Below, one piece after another: positions 8,288 to 17,835 of a DNA stretch of 40,547 nt. A program made the position numbers and the translations under genes. This stretch comes from Thermomonas haemolytica (GTDB lineage Bacteria; Pseudomonadota; Gammaproteobacteria; Xanthomonadales; Xanthomonadaceae): contig NZ_SMAP01000013.1 of assembly GCF_004346265.1 (NCBI RefSeq), forward strand, positions 1-40,547, read 5' to 3'. The notes beneath the pieces are model-generated. The model ran no database searches and was not told the DNA's origin. It saw only the letters and a program-made list of their open reading frames with translations. The stretch's first letter is position 1. The number at the start of each line of letters is the position of its first letter.

Positions 8288-9649
8288 ATGGGCAACACTC
8301 GCAAGATCCGCGCTTCGGCACTCGCGCTGGCCGTGCTCGGCACCCTGTTCGTCGGCCAGGCGGCCGCCTCGGGCTTCCAGCTGCGCGAGCAGAGCGTGAA
8401 GAACCTCGGCAAGTCCAGCGCCGGCAGCATGGTCGGCAAGGACGCGGCGGTGGTTTCTCTCAACCCGGCGGCGATGGTCAACCTGGACAAGAACACCTTC
8501 CAGGCCGACCTGACCGTGATCGATCTCAATGCCAAGTTCAGCGGCGGCGGCGCCATCCTCGGCAACCCGGCCAAGCCGCTGACCGGCGGCAATGGCGGCG
8601 ACCCGGGCGATCCGACCCTGGTGCCGAACATGGCCGCGGTGTTCCCGATGCACGGCGCGCTGGAAGGCTTGACCCTGGGCGCCAGCCTGGGCGCGCCGTT
8701 CGGCCTGGCGACCAAGTACGACCCGAACTGGGTGGGCCGCTACCGCGCCATCGAGTCCGACGTGAAGACCATGGACCTGACCCTGTCCGCCGCGCTGAAG
8801 CTCAGCGATGGCATCTCGATCGGCGCCGGCTTCATCTGGGAGCGCGCGCAGGCTACCCTGACCAAGGCGATCGATTTCGGCACCGCGATCTGCGCCGGCT
8901 CCGGCAATCCGGCCAACTGCTTCAATCCGCTGTATCCGTTCCAGCCGCAGGCGTTGGATGGCGGCTTCAAGGTCAAGGGCGCCGACAACAGCATCGGCTA
9001 CGTGGTGGGCGCGCAGATCGCCCCGACCGACAAGCTGGCGATCGGCCTGAGCTACCGCTCCGAGATCAAACATGAACTGAAGGGCGATCTGTACTTCTCC
9101 GGCGTGCCGGCCCTGCTGGCCAGCGATCCGCGCTTCGTGAGCGGCCCGGGCGGCGCGCGCCTGGTGACCCCGAGCATTACCACCGTGAGCGTGAAGTACG
9201 CCTTCGCCGACAACTTCCGCGTGCTGGCCGACTACCAGTACACCGGCTGGGATTCGCTGCAGGACGTCACCATCAAGCGCAGCAACGGCACCGTGGTCGG
9301 CAGTGAGCCCTTCCACTGGAGCAACACCAGCTTCTACTCGCTGGGCATGGAGTACGACCTCTCGCCGGCGCTGACCCTGCGCGGCGGCATCGGCAAGGAC
9401 AAGACCCCGACCAACGACGCCACCCGCACCCCGCGCCTGCCCGACAACGACCGTACCCTGTACTCGATCGGCGCCAGCTGGAACGTCAGCGACAACCTGT
9501 CCTTCGATGCCGCCTATCAGCGCATCGAGATCAAGTCGCCGACGATCAACCTGCCGGTGGACGCGGCGTCCGGCAACACCTCGACCCTGGCCGGCAAGTA
9601 CACCGGCCACGCCGATCTGGTGGGCGTGTCGATGCAGTACCGCTTCTGA
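8288..9649 (+). CDS. OmpP1/FadL family outer membrane transporter
   Basis: 453 residues forming a predicted 14-stranded outer-membrane barrel. A signal peptide (to about AAASG, residue 26) is followed by the family-typical mature N-terminus GFQLREQSVKNLGKSSAG and SLNPAAM, which form the hatch that gates ligand passage. The C-terminus ends in QYRF, an outer-membrane assembly signal with terminal Phe. FadL proteins take up long-chain fatty acids or other hydrophobic compounds, so a link with the fadE gene in this window is plausible. Start ATG with GGAG upstream. A strong terminator follows 21 bases after the stop. Confidence 0.93.
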   Translation: MGNTRKIRASALALAVLGTLFVGQAAASGFQLREQSVKNLGKSSAGSMVGKDAAVVSLNPAAMVNLDKNTFQADLTVIDLNAKFSGGGAILGNPAKPLTGGNGGDPGDPTLVPNMAAVFPMHGALEGLTLGASLGAPFGLATKYDPNWVGRYRAIESDVKTMDLTLSAALKLSDGISIGAGFIWERAQATLTKAIDFGTAICAGSGNPANCFNPLYPFQPQALDGGFKVKGADNSIGYVVGAQIAPTDKLAIGLSYRSEIKHELKGDLYFSGVPALLASDPRFVSGPGGARLVTPSITTVSVKYAFADNFRVLADYQYTGWDSLQDVTIKRSNGTVVGSEPFHWSNTSFYSLGMEYDLSPALTLRGGIGKDKTPTNDATRTPRLPDNDRTLYSIGASWNVSDNLSFDAAYQRIEIKSPTINLPVDAASGNTSTLAGKYTGHADLVGVSMQYRF

Positions 9650-9670
9650 TCCTTGCGATCGTGCGGCAAG

Positions 9671-9698
9671 AAAAAGCCCCGCTTCGGCGGGGCTTTTT
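9671..9698. terminator. Bidirectional Rho-independent terminator between fadL and putA
   Basis: A perfect 12-bp stem (AAAAAGCCCCGC and its complement) closed by a TTCG tetraloop. The A-tract on one side and T-tract on the other make it work in both directions, serving fadL on the plus strand and the convergent putA on the minus strand. Confidence 0.95.
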
Positions 9699-9760
9699 CG
9701 TTGCGGGCCGCGAAGGCCACGAAGTGCTGCCCCGCGCGGGGCGTGCGCAGCAAACGCGGC

Positions 9761-12700
9761 TTAGTCGCCCAGGGTCAGCAGGCTGGCATTGCCGCCGGCG
9801 GCGGTGGTGTTGATGGTCACCGTTTTTTCGGTGGCAAAGCGCGGCAGGTAGTGCGGGCCACCGGCCTTGGGGCCGGTGCCGGACAGGCCTTGGCCGCCGA
9901 ACGGCTGCACCCCGACCACCGCGCCGATCTGGTTGCGGTTGACGTAGATGTTGCCGACCTTGGCGCGCGCCACGATGCGGTCGATGGTGGCGTCGATCCG
10001 CGAGTGGATGCCCAACGTCAGGCCGTAACCGGTGGCATTGATGGCATCGACCACCGCGTCCAGCTCGTCCGCCTTCCAGCGCACCACGTGCAGGGCGGGG
10101 CCGAATTTCTCCTCGCGCAGCAGGTCGATCGACGGCAGCTCCCAGGCGGTGGGCGGGAAGAAGGTGCCGTGCTCGGTTTCGGGCGGCAGCGGGGTGCGCG
10201 CGATCAGGCGCGCCTCGCCGTCCATGCGCTGTGCGTGCGCGGTGAGCACCTGGCAGGCATCGGCGTCGATCACCGGGCCGACGTCGGTGGACAGCAGCGC
10301 CGGGTCGCCCACCTTCAGCTCGGCCATCGCGCCGGCGAGCATGGTGATGACCTTGTCGGCGATGTCGTCCTGCACCAACAGGATGCGCGCGGCCGAGCAG
10401 CGCTGGCCGGCGGAGGTGAAGGCCGAGCCCATCGCGTCCTTGACCACCTGCTCCGGCAGCGACGAGCTGTCGGCGATCATCGCGTTCTGGCCGCCGGTCT
10501 CGGCGATCAGGGTGGCGATCGGGCCGGCCTCGCGGCTGGCCAGGGCGCGGTTGATCAGGCGCGCGGTCTCGGTGGAGCCGGTGAAGCAGACGCCGGCCAC
10601 GCGCGCATCGCGAGTCAGCGCCGCACCCACGGTGGCGCCGTCGCCCGGCACGAACTGCAGCACGTCCTGCGGGATACCGGCCTCGTGCAGCAACTGCACT
10701 GCGGCGAAGCCGATCAGGTTGGTCTGCTCGGCCGGCTTGGCGATCACGGTATTACCGGCTGCCAGCGCGGCGGCGATCTGGCCCAGGAAGATGGCCAGCG
10801 GGAAGTTCCACGGGCTGATGCAGGCGAACACGCCGCGCCCGGCCAGCTGCAGCTGGTTGGACTCGCCGGTAGGGCCGGGCAGCGTGATCGGCGCGAAATG
10901 CTCGCGCGCCTGCAGCGCATAGTAGCGCAGGAAATCCACCGCCTCGCGCACTTCCGCCACGCCGTCGGCCAGGGTCTTGCCGGCTTCCTTCACGCACATC
11001 GCCATGAACTGCGGCATGCGCGCCTCCAGCAGGTCGGCGGCGTGTTCCAGCAGCGCCGCGCGCGCGCCGGCGGGGGTGGCGTCCCAGCCGGCATGCGCGG
11101 CCACCGCGTTGGCCAGCGCGCGCTCGACGGTCGTGGCGTCCGCGGCCTGCCAGTGGCCCACCACCTCGCGGCGGTCGGCCGGGTTGGTGACGGCGATCGC
11201 TTCGCCGGCGGGCTGCGCGCCCGGCACCAGCGGCGCGGCGGTCCACTGCCCGATCCCGGCGGTGTTCATGGCGGCGGCAAGGTCACGCAGCGCGTTGTCG
11301 TTGGCGAGATTGATGCCCATGGAATTGTCTCGAGGCTGGCCCTGGCTGCGGTAGAGATCCACCGGCAGCGGGATGCGGGGATGCGGGATGTGTTCGAGTG
11401 CGGACACGAAGTCCACCGGGTCGCGGATCAGTTCCTCGACCGGGATGTCCTCGTCGGTGATGCGGTTGACGAAGCTGGAATTGGCGCCGTTCTCCAGCAG
11501 GCGGCGCACCAGGTACGGCAGCAGGTCCTCGTGGCTGCCCACTGGCGCGTACACGCGGCAGGGCACGTCCAGGCGGTCGGCCGGGATCACCTCGGCGTAG
11601 AGGTCGTCGCCCATGCCGTGCAGCTTCTGGAACTCGAAGTCGCGGCGGCCGCGCATGGCGCGCGCCATCCGGTGCACGCGGGCGATGGTGTGCGCGTTGT
11701 GGGTGGCGAACATCGGGTACACCGCATCGCCGGCATCCAGCAGGCGGCGGGCGTTGGCGAGGTAGCTGACGTCGGTGTTCTGCTTGCGGGTGAACAGCGG
11801 GTAGCCGGCCTGGCCCTCCACCTGCGCGCGCTTGATCTCGGCATCCCAGTAGGCGCCCTTGACCAGCCGCACCGGGATGCGCCGGCCCAGCTGGCCGGCC
11901 ATGTGCACGATGTGGTCGATCACGAACGGCGCGCGCTTCTGGTAGGCCTGCACCACGATGCCGAAGCCGTCCCAGCCCTGCAGCGAGGAATCCGCCATCA
12001 CCTGGAACACGAGGTCGAGCGAGAGTTCGAGGCGGTCGGTTTCCTCGGCGTCGATGGTCAGGCCGATGTCGTATTGCTTGGCCAGCCGGGCCAGCTCCAG
12101 CAGGCGCTCGCCCAGCTCGGCCAGCACGCGCGCGCGCTTGGCGTGCTCGTAGCGCGGGTGCAGCGCGGACAGCTTGACCGAGATGCTGGGCGCGGCGAAC
12201 ACGGCGTCGGCGCCCGCCGCGCGGTGCGGCGCGTAGTCGCGGCCGATGGCGTGGATCGCGCCCCGGTAGGCGTCCTGGTAGCGCAGCGCGTCCCTGGTGG
12301 TCAGCGCGCCTTCGCCCAGCATGTCGAACGAGTAGCGGTAATTGGCACCTTCGCCCTTGCGGCTGCGCGCCAGCGCCTCGTCGATGGTGCGTCCCAGCAC
12401 GAACTGGTGGCCCATGATCTTCATCGCCTGGCGCACCGCCAGTCGGATCACCGGCTCGCCGGCGCGGCCGATCAGGCGCTGGAACGCGCCGTGCACGTCG
12501 CGCTTGGTGTCATCGGCCAGGTCCACCAGCTTGCCGGTCAGCATCAGGCCCCAGGTGGAGGCATTCACCAGCAACGACTCGGACTGGCCCAGATGCTTCT
12601 TCCAGTCGGCGTCGCCCAGCTTGTCGCGGATCAGGGCGTCGGCGGTGTCCTGGTCGGGGATGCGCAGCAGCGCCTCGGCCACGCACATCAGCAGCACGCC

Positions 12701-12967
12701 TTCCTCGCTGCCGAGGTCGTACTGGCGCATGAAGGCTTCGACCGCGCCCTGGTGGCGGGCGCGGGCGCGCACCCGGCGCACCAGGTCGGCGGCTACCGCC
12801 TGCGCGGCGTCGCGGTCGGCGGCCGGCAGCCGGGCCTGCTCCAGCAGCTCGCGGACGTGGGTGGCTTCGTCGCGGATCCAGCCGGCGGTGATCGCGGCGC
12901 GGGTGGGGGCGGGGACGGGCGGAAGTTCCGGGGACAGGATCGGGGTCGGTGGGGGACGGGTGCTCAT
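9761..12967 (-). CDS. putA: Bifunctional proline dehydrogenase / glutamate semialdehyde dehydrogenase
   Basis: 1068 residues catalysing both steps from proline to glutamate, using FAD and NAD. The proline dehydrogenase barrel occupies roughly residues 90-480 (motifs DAEETDRLELSLD and RLVKGAYWDAEIKRAQ). The aldehyde dehydrogenase part has SPWNFPLAIFLGQ, the general base in AETGGQN and the catalytic cysteine in GQRCSAAR. The N-terminal ribbon-helix-helix DNA-binding domain of E. coli PutA is absent, so this protein is unlikely to repress its own gene. The ATG at 12967 was chosen; the frame extends to a TTG at 12991. The ribosome site is weak. No putP transporter is next to it; the cox locus starts divergently 220 bases away. 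Confidence 0.96.
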   Translation of the reverse strand: MSTRPPPTPILSPELPPVPAPTRAAITAGWIRDEATHVRELLEQARLPAADRDAAQAVAADLVRRVRARARHQGAVEAFMRQYDLGSEEGVLLMCVAEALLRIPDQDTADALIRDKLGDADWKKHLGQSESLLVNASTWGLMLTGKLVDLADDTKRDVHGAFQRLIGRAGEPVIRLAVRQAMKIMGHQFVLGRTIDEALARSRKGEGANYRYSFDMLGEGALTTRDALRYQDAYRGAIHAIGRDYAPHRAAGADAVFAAPSISVKLSALHPRYEHAKRARVLAELGERLLELARLAKQYDIGLTIDAEETDRLELSLDLVFQVMADSSLQGWDGFGIVVQAYQKRAPFVIDHIVHMAGQLGRRIPVRLVKGAYWDAEIKRAQVEGQAGYPLFTRKQNTDVSYLANARRLLDAGDAVYPMFATHNAHTIARVHRMARAMRGRRDFEFQKLHGMGDDLYAEVIPADRLDVPCRVYAPVGSHEDLLPYLVRRLLENGANSSFVNRITDEDIPVEELIRDPVDFVSALEHIPHPRIPLPVDLYRSQGQPRDNSMGINLANDNALRDLAAAMNTAGIGQWTAAPLVPGAQPAGEAIAVTNPADRREVVGHWQAADATTVERALANAVAAHAGWDATPAGARAALLEHAADLLEARMPQFMAMCVKEAGKTLADGVAEVREAVDFLRYYALQAREHFAPITLPGPTGESNQLQLAGRGVFACISPWNFPLAIFLGQIAAALAAGNTVIAKPAEQTNLIGFAAVQLLHEAGIPQDVLQFVPGDGATVGAALTRDARVAGVCFTGSTETARLINRALASREAGPIATLIAETGGQNAMIADSSSLPEQVVKDAMGSAFTSAGQRCSAARILLVQDDIADKVITMLAGAMAELKVGDPALLSTDVGPVIDADACQVLTAHAQRMDGEARLIARTPLPPETEHGTFFPPTAWELPSIDLLREEKFGPALHVVRWKADELDAVVDAINATGYGLTLGIHSRIDATIDRIVARAKVGNIYVNRNQIGAVVGVQPFGGQGLSGTGPKAGGPHYLPRFATEKTVTINTTAAGGNASLLTLGD

Positions 12968-13187
12968 GGGCCCGCAGGCGTCGGATTGCAATGCATTAGT
13001 GTAGATCGCCGGCCAAGAAGGCGCATGCGATGGTTGCCGAGTACCCGCGGCCCCAGTAATCTTCGGGACTGGTCAAGGGGTTTGTGTTCCGTTCAGCTTC
13101 TTGATGCCGGCCGGCGGGCGGGGCGCAGACGCGCATGCCGCGACCGGGCCACTTCGGACTTACACAGGACAGGCGGGGCTTGGCGTG

Positions 13188-14123
13188 ATGACATCCGGTC
13201 GTATGAAACAACTGGCGCTGGCGGCGATGGGCGCCGCGCTGCCCCTGCTGGCGCAGGCGCAGGACCCGGCGGCAGGCCCCGCCGATCCGCACCGCTGGCA
13301 GCTGAACATGGGCCAGGGCGTCACCCCGACCTCGCAGGCCGCCTATGACGCCCACATGATCATGCTGTGGGTGTGCGTGGTGATCGGCATCCTGGTGTTC
13401 GGCGCCATGGCCATCGCCATGTTCAAGTTCCGCAAGTCCAAGGGCGCGGTGCCGGATACCGGCTTCACCCACAGCACCCGGCTGGAGCTGATCTGGACCG
13501 CGATTCCGGTGCTGATCCTGATCGGCCTGGCGTTCCCCGCCACCAGTGGCCTGCTGCGCATGTACGACGTGCGCGACGCGCAGATGACGGTGAAGGTCAC
13601 CGGCTACCAGTGGATGTGGAAGTACGAATACCTGGGCGAGAACGTCGCCTTCACCAGCCGCCTCGCGCGCAAGCACGACGAGCTGCGCCAGAGCGGCAAG
13701 GTCGTGACCATGGCCGACACCCCGCACTACCTGCTGGACGTGGACAACGCGCTGGTGCTGCCGGTGGGCACCAAGGTCCGCTTCGTGCTGACCGCGGACG
13801 ACGTGATCCACTCCTGGTGGGTGCCGGCGCTGGGCTGGAAGCAGGACGCGGTGCCCGGCATCGTCAACGAGGCCTGGGCCAAGATCGACAAGCCCGGCAT
13901 CTACCGCGGCCAGTGCGCGGAGCTGTGCGGCAAGGACCACGGGTTCATGCCGATCGTGGTGAAGGCGGTCAGCCAGCAGGAGTTCGCGCAGTGGCTGGCG
14001 GCCGAGAAGGCCAAGCAGGCGCCGGCCAGCCCCGCGGCCCCGGCCGCCGCGCCGCCCGCGGCTCCCGCGGCGACCGCCGCCGCGCCGTCCGTCCCGCCTG
14101 CCGCGGTCGCGCAGGCCGGTTGA
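13188..14123 (+). CDS. coxB: Cytochrome c oxidase subunit II
   Basis: 311 residues: signal peptide, two membrane helices (about residues 60-120), a periplasmic cupredoxin domain and an Ala/Pro-rich tail of about 40 residues. The CuA ligands are present: His in DDVIHSWW, then GQCAELCGKDHGFMP with the two Cys, His and Met. The aromatic patch YQWMWKYEY passes electrons from cytochrome c. No heme-binding CxxCH is present, so this is not a caa3-type fusion. The ATG at 13188 follows AGGCGGGG by 9 bases; the ATG at 13203 (MKQLALAAMG) is an alternative that keeps the signal peptide. It is the first gene of the cox operon. Confidence 0.95.
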   Translation: MTSGRMKQLALAAMGAALPLLAQAQDPAAGPADPHRWQLNMGQGVTPTSQAAYDAHMIMLWVCVVIGILVFGAMAIAMFKFRKSKGAVPDTGFTHSTRLELIWTAIPVLILIGLAFPATSGLLRMYDVRDAQMTVKVTGYQWMWKYEYLGENVAFTSRLARKHDELRQSGKVVTMADTPHYLLDVDNALVLPVGTKVRFVLTADDVIHSWWVPALGWKQDAVPGIVNEAWAKIDKPGIYRGQCAELCGKDHGFMPIVVKAVSQQEFAQWLAAEKAKQAPASPAAPAAAPPAAPAATAAAPSVPPAAVAQAG

Positions 14124-14155
14124 TCCACGCACCGCATTCGCCAGAAGGTCACGCC

Positions 14156-15778
14156 ATGTCCGCCACCCATCCCGATGCCGTCGCCCACCACGACGCCCAC
14201 GGCCACCACAAGCAGGGCTTCGTCGAGCGCTGGTTCTTCTCGACCAACCACAAGGACATCGGCACCCTGTACCTGGTGTTCAGCTTCATCATGGTGATCA
14301 TCGGCGCCGCGCTGTCGGTAGGCATCCGCGCCGAGCTTGCCGAGCCGGGGCTGCAGTTCGTCAAGCCCGAGGTCTTCAACCAGCTGACCACCATGCACGC
14401 GCTGGTGATGATCTTCGGCGCGATCATGCCGGCCTTCGTAGGCCTGGCGAACTGGATGATCCCGCTGCAGATCGGCGCGCCCGACATGGCGCTGCCGCGC
14501 ATGAACAACTGGTCCTTCTGGATCATGCCGTTCGCCTTCACCCTGCTGCTGCTGACCTTCTTCCTGCCGGGTGGCGCGCTGGCCGGCGGCTGGACGTTGT
14601 ACCCGCCGCTGTCGCTGCAGGGCGGCGCCAACCTGGCGTTCGGCATCTTCGCCATCCACATGATGGGCATCAGCTCGATCATGGGCGCGATCAACATCAT
14701 CGCCACCGTGCTCAACATGCGCGCGCCGGGGATGGACCTGCTGAAGATGCCGATCTTCGCCTGGACCTGGCTGATCACCGCGTTCCTGCTGATCGCGGTG
14801 ATGCCGGTGCTGGCGGGCGCGGTCACCATGCTGCTGACCGACCGCTTCTTCTCCACCAGCTTCTTCAACGCGGCCGGCGGCGGCGACCCGGTGATGTTCC
14901 AGCACATCTTCTGGTTCTTCGGCCACCCCGAGGTGTACATCATGATCCTGCCGGCGTTCGGGATCGTGTCCGAGATCATTCCCACCTTCAGCCGCAAGCC
15001 GCTGTTCGGCTACCAGGCGATGGTGTACGCCACCGCGGCGATCGCGTTCCTGTCGTTCATCGTGTGGGCGCACCACATGTTCGTGGTCGGCATGCCGCTG
15101 GGCGGCGAGCTGTACTTCATGTTCGCCACCATGCTGATCTCGATCCCCACCGGGGTGAAGGTGTTCAACTGGGTGACGACCATGTGGCGCGGTTCGCTCA
15201 CGTTCGAGCCGCCCATGCTGTGGGCGATCGCCTTCGTGGTGCTGTTCACCATCGGCGGCTTCTCTGGGTTGATGCTGGCGATCGTGCCGGCCGACTTCCA
15301 GTACCACGACACCTATTTCGTGGTCGCCCACTTCCACTACGTGCTGGTGACCGGCGCGCTGTTCGCGATCATCGCCGCGATCTACTACTGGTGGCCGAAG
15401 TGGACTGGCCGCATGTACAACCAGACCTGGGCCAAGTTCCATTTCTGGTGGAGCATCGTGTTCGTGAACGTGCTGTTCTTCCCGCAGCACTTCCTCGGCC
15501 TGGCCGGCATGCCGCGCCGCATCCCGGACTACAGCGTGGTGTTCGCGGACTGGAACCTGGTCAGCTCGATCGGCGCGTTCGGCATGTTCCTGACCCCGTT
15601 CATGATGGCCTTCATCCTGTGGCATTCGCTCAAGCACGGCGCCAAGGCCGAGGCGCGGGCCTGGGAAGGCGCGCGCGGGCTGGAATGGACGGTGCCGTCG
15701 CCGGCCCCGCACCACACCTTCGAGAAGCCGCCGGTGATCAAGGAAGGCGACCTCGCGCACGGCGACGTGACGCACTGA
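14156..15778 (+). CDS. ctaD: Cytochrome c oxidase subunit I
   Basis: 540 residues with twelve membrane helices, the catalytic subunit of the aa3-type terminal oxidase that reduces oxygen and pumps protons. Heme and copper sites are visible: [11 protein letters not shown] (low-spin heme His), [15 protein letters not shown] (CuB His and the cross-linked Tyr), WAHHMF (CuB His pair) and VVAHFHYVL (heme His residues). [12 protein letters not shown] lies where the D-channel polar residues are found. The start at 14156 has AGAAGG 7 bases upstream; the frame extends much further back but that part is coxB read in another frame. The gap to coxB is 32 bases. Confidence 0.97.
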   Translation: MSATHPDAVAHHDAHGHHKQGFVERWFFSTNHKDIGTLYLVFSFIMVIIGAALSVGIRAELAEPGLQFVKPEVFNQLTTMHALVMIFGAIMPAFVGLANWMIPLQIGAPDMALPRMNNWSFWIMPFAFTLLLLTFFLPGGALAGGWTLYPPLSLQGGANLAFGIFAIHMMGISSIMGAINIIATVLNMRAPGMDLLKMPIFAWTWLITAFLLIAVMPVLAGAVTMLLTDRFFSTSFFNAAGGGDPVMFQHIFWFFGHPEVYIMILPAFGIVSEIIPTFSRKPLFGYQAMVYATAAIAFLSFIVWAHHMFVVGMPLGGELYFMFATMLISIPTGVKVFNWVTTMWRGSLTFEPPMLWAIAFVVLFTIGGFSGLMLAIVPADFQYHDTYFVVAHFHYVLVTGALFAIIAAIYYWWPKWTGRMYNQTWAKFHFWWSIVFVNVLFFPQHFLGLAGMPRRIPDYSVVFADWNLVSSIGAFGMFLTPFMMAFILWHSLKHGAKAEARAWEGARGLEWTVPSPAPHHTFEKPPVIKEGDLAHGDVTH

Positions 15779-15795
15779 GCCGCCGGAGCATGCCG

Positions 15796-15930
15796 ATGCG
15801 TCCCGATCACGCCACCGATCCCGCGCTGGAGGCCCGCCGCAGGCGCGCGCGCCGCACCGCGTGGCTGCTGGGCGTGATCGCGCTGGCGGTCTACGCCGGG
15901 TTCCTGCTGTTGGGCATGCCGGGGCGCTGA
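15796..15930 (+). CDS. Small single-pass membrane protein of the cox operon
   Basis: A 44-residue protein: an Arg-rich cytoplasmic start ([12 protein letters not shown]) followed by one hydrophobic helix ([18 protein letters not shown]). A tiny gene at this position between subunit I and cox11 is common in proteobacterial oxidase operons and is often called a cytochrome oxidase small assembly protein; the function is inferred from position. The ATG at 15796 is preferred because GGAG (15785-15788) is 7 bases upstream; the ATG at 15790 is too near it. The stop is 2 bases before cox11. Confidence 0.8.
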   Translation: MRPDHATDPALEARRRRARRTAWLLGVIALAVYAGFLLLGMPGR

Positions 15931-15932
15931 GC

Positions 15933-16505
15933 ATGGCCGGTATCCGCGAGCATGGGGTCTGGAAGCTGGCCGGGGTGGCGCTGCTCGCCTTCGGTTTCGC
16001 GTTTTCGATGGTGCCGCTGTACCGGCTGGCCTGCCAGAAGGTGTTCGGCGTGCGCCTGGAGCAGGGGCCGGTACAGGATGCCGGCGTGCAGCGCCCTGCC
16101 GACCGCTGGGTGACCGTCCAGTTCGATGGCGCCGTGAACTCGAAGCTGCCGTGGAAGTTCGCCCCCGAACAGCAGAGCCTGCGGGTGCAGGTGGGGCGCC
16201 AGTACCAGGCGCTGTATTTCGCGCGCAACGCTGCCGAGCGCGCCATCGTCGGCAACGCGGTGCCCTCGGTGGCTCCGGCGCGCGCCTCGGGCTATTTCAA
16301 CAAGACCGAGTGCTTCTGCTTCACCGCGCAGACGCTCGAGGCCGGCGAGTCGCGCGACATGCCGGTGCGCTTCATCGTCGATCCGGCGCTGCCGGCCGAT
16401 ATCAAGACCATCACGCTGTCCTACACCTTCTTCAAGAACGACACCCAAACCGCCGCGCTGGCGACGGCGCGGGGCCAAGCCGGGGCGGCTCGCGCCGCGC
16501 CCTGA
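15933..16505 (+). CDS. ctaG: Cytochrome c oxidase assembly protein Cox11/CtaG
   Basis: 190 residues with one N-terminal membrane helix (about residues 10-30) and a periplasmic immunoglobulin-like domain. The copper-binding motif NKTECFCF is intact, and [11 protein letters not shown] and TLSYTFF are typical of the family. Cox11 delivers copper to the CuB centre of subunit I, matching its place directly after that gene. The ATG at 15933 is 2 bases after the preceding stop and begins the expected short basic start before the helix. Confidence 0.95.
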   Translation: MAGIREHGVWKLAGVALLAFGFAFSMVPLYRLACQKVFGVRLEQGPVQDAGVQRPADRWVTVQFDGAVNSKLPWKFAPEQQSLRVQVGRQYQALYFARNAAERAIVGNAVPSVAPARASGYFNKTECFCFTAQTLEAGESRDMPVRFIVDPALPADIKTITLSYTFFKNDTQTAALATARGQAGAARAAP

Positions 16506-16533
16506 CCCACCGCACACGTATCGGAAGACCGCC

Positions 16534-17424
16534 ATGTCCCAAGCCCACGCCACGCACGGCCACCACGACCAGGACGTCTATTTCGTTCCGCACGGCAGCA
16601 AGTGGCCGGTGTTCGCCTCGGTCGCGCTGTTCGTGCTGATGGTCGGCTTCGCCAGCTGGCTGAACGAGGTCAGCTGGGGCCGCACGGTGTTCTTCGTCGG
16701 CCTGGCCGGCCTGCTGGCGGTGCTGTTCAAGTGGTTTGGCGATGTGATCCGCGAATCGCTTGCCGGCCACTACAACAAGCAGGTGGACGTGTCGTTCCGG
16801 ATGGGGATGGTGTGGTTCATCTTCTCCGAGGTGATGTTCTTCGCCGCGTTTTTCAGCGCGCTGTTCTACGCGCGCCAGTTCGCGCTGCCGTGGCTGGCGG
16901 GCGAGGGCCACGGGGTGGAGACCCACGCGCTGCTGTGGCCGGATTTCTTCGGCGGCTGGCCGACCAACGGCCCGGCCGACATCGGCGGCAGCTTCCAGAC
17001 GATTCCGCCGTGGGGCCTGCCGCTGCTGAACACCCTGATCCTGCTGTCCTCGGGGGTCACCGTCACCATCGCCCACCATGCGCTCAAAGCGGGCAAGCGC
17101 GGCATCCTGCTGCTGTTCCTGGGGCTGACCGTGGCGTTGGGCTGCCTGTTCCTGTACTTCCAGGCCACCGAGTACGCGCACGCCTACCACAGCCTCAACT
17201 TGACCCTGGGCTCGGGCATCTACGGCTCGACCTTCTTCATGCTGACCGGCTTCCACGGGGCCCACGTCACCCTCGGCACGATCATGCTGCTGGTGATCTG
17301 GCTGCGTTGCGCCAAGGGCCATTTCACCAAGGACAACCACTTCGCGTTCGAGGCGGTGGCCTGGTACTGGCATTTCGTGGACGTGGTCTGGCTGGGCCTG
17401 TTCCTGTTCGTGTACGTGCTCTGA
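16534..17424 (+). CDS. ctaE: Cytochrome c oxidase subunit III
   Basis: 296 residues with seven membrane helices. Family signatures include FRMGMVWFIFSEVMFFAAFF, the glutamate-containing ATEYAHA and GFHGAHVTLGT, and the C-terminal AWYWHFVDVVWLGLF. The N-terminus is His-rich (HATHGHHDQD). Subunit III stabilises the catalytic core. The start ATG is preceded by GGAAGACCGCC, a variant of a start context shared by other genes in this window. It is the last gene of the first part of the operon; a strong terminator follows 25 bases after the stop. Confidence 0.97.
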   Translation: MSQAHATHGHHDQDVYFVPHGSKWPVFASVALFVLMVGFASWLNEVSWGRTVFFVGLAGLLAVLFKWFGDVIRESLAGHYNKQVDVSFRMGMVWFIFSEVMFFAAFFSALFYARQFALPWLAGEGHGVETHALLWPDFFGGWPTNGPADIGGSFQTIPPWGLPLLNTLILLSSGVTVTIAHHALKAGKRGILLLFLGLTVALGCLFLYFQATEYAHAYHSLNLTLGSGIYGSTFFMLTGFHGAHVTLGTIMLLVIWLRCAKGHFTKDNHFAFEAVAWYWHFVDVVWLGLFLFVYVL

Positions 17425-17449
17425 GCCGGGCGGGCGCCCGCGGGCAAGC

Positions 17450-17474
17450 AAAAGGCCGGCATTGCCGGCCTTTT
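17450..17474. terminator. Terminator between ctaE and the DUF2909 gene
   Basis: A perfect 11-bp stem (AAAAGGCCGGC and complement) with a 3-base loop ATT, A-rich on one side and T-rich on the other. It can end ctaE transcripts on the plus strand and those of the convergent DUF2909 gene on the minus strand. Confidence 0.92.
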
Positions 17475-17544
17475 CGTTCGCTGGCCGGTGGCCGTCTCCC
17501 GCGCGGGGGCGCGACGGGACGGACGGTGGCCCAGGGGGCGATAA

Positions 17545-17772
17545 TCAGCCCGGTGCGCGGCCGATGCCGTGCGGCACGATCCAGCCCAGCTTGATGGCCA
17601 GCACCACCAGCAGGATCAGCGCCACGCTCAGGGCGACCCGTCGGGTCAGGGCGTTCACCGTGCGCTTGCTGGTGCCCTTGTCCACCAGCATGTAATACAG
17701 GCCCGCGCCGAGATTCCACAGGATGAGCAGCAGGAAACCCACCACCAGCAGGATTTTCAGGGGTTCGCCCAT
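17545..17772 (-). CDS. Twin transmembrane protein, DUF2909 family
   Basis: 75 residues with two membrane helices (about 5-27 and 44-66) joined by a short basic loop (DKGTSKRTVNALTRR). This matches the DUF2909 small proteins that sit in oxidase clusters next to surF1 in many gammaproteobacteria; no biochemical role is known to me. It is the only minus-strand gene inside the cox cluster, divergent from surF1 and convergent with ctaE. The ATG at 17772 has GGAG 5 bases upstream in the context GGAGACCGCCATG. Confidence 0.85.
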   Translation of the reverse strand: MGEPLKILLVVGFLLLILWNLGAGLYYMLVDKGTSKRTVNALTRRVALSVALILLVVLAIKLGWIVPHGIGRAPG

Positions 17773-17835
17773 GGCGGTCTCCGTGCCGGTCCGGGAAGGC
17801 GGCGTGGCGGCATTATCGCAGCAGGCGGGGCGGCG

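Noticed and set aside
13034-13062. TTGCCG-N17-TAATCT as the cox operon promoter
   Set aside because: Spacing is right but the -10 matches consensus at only three positions; not strong enough to list as a feature.
9653-13348. 1231-codon plus-strand open frame opposite putA
   Set aside because: It is a low-complexity His/Gly/Arg/Gln-rich shadow of the GC-rich putA gene; it has no domain or ribosome site, whereas the minus strand gives a full PutA.
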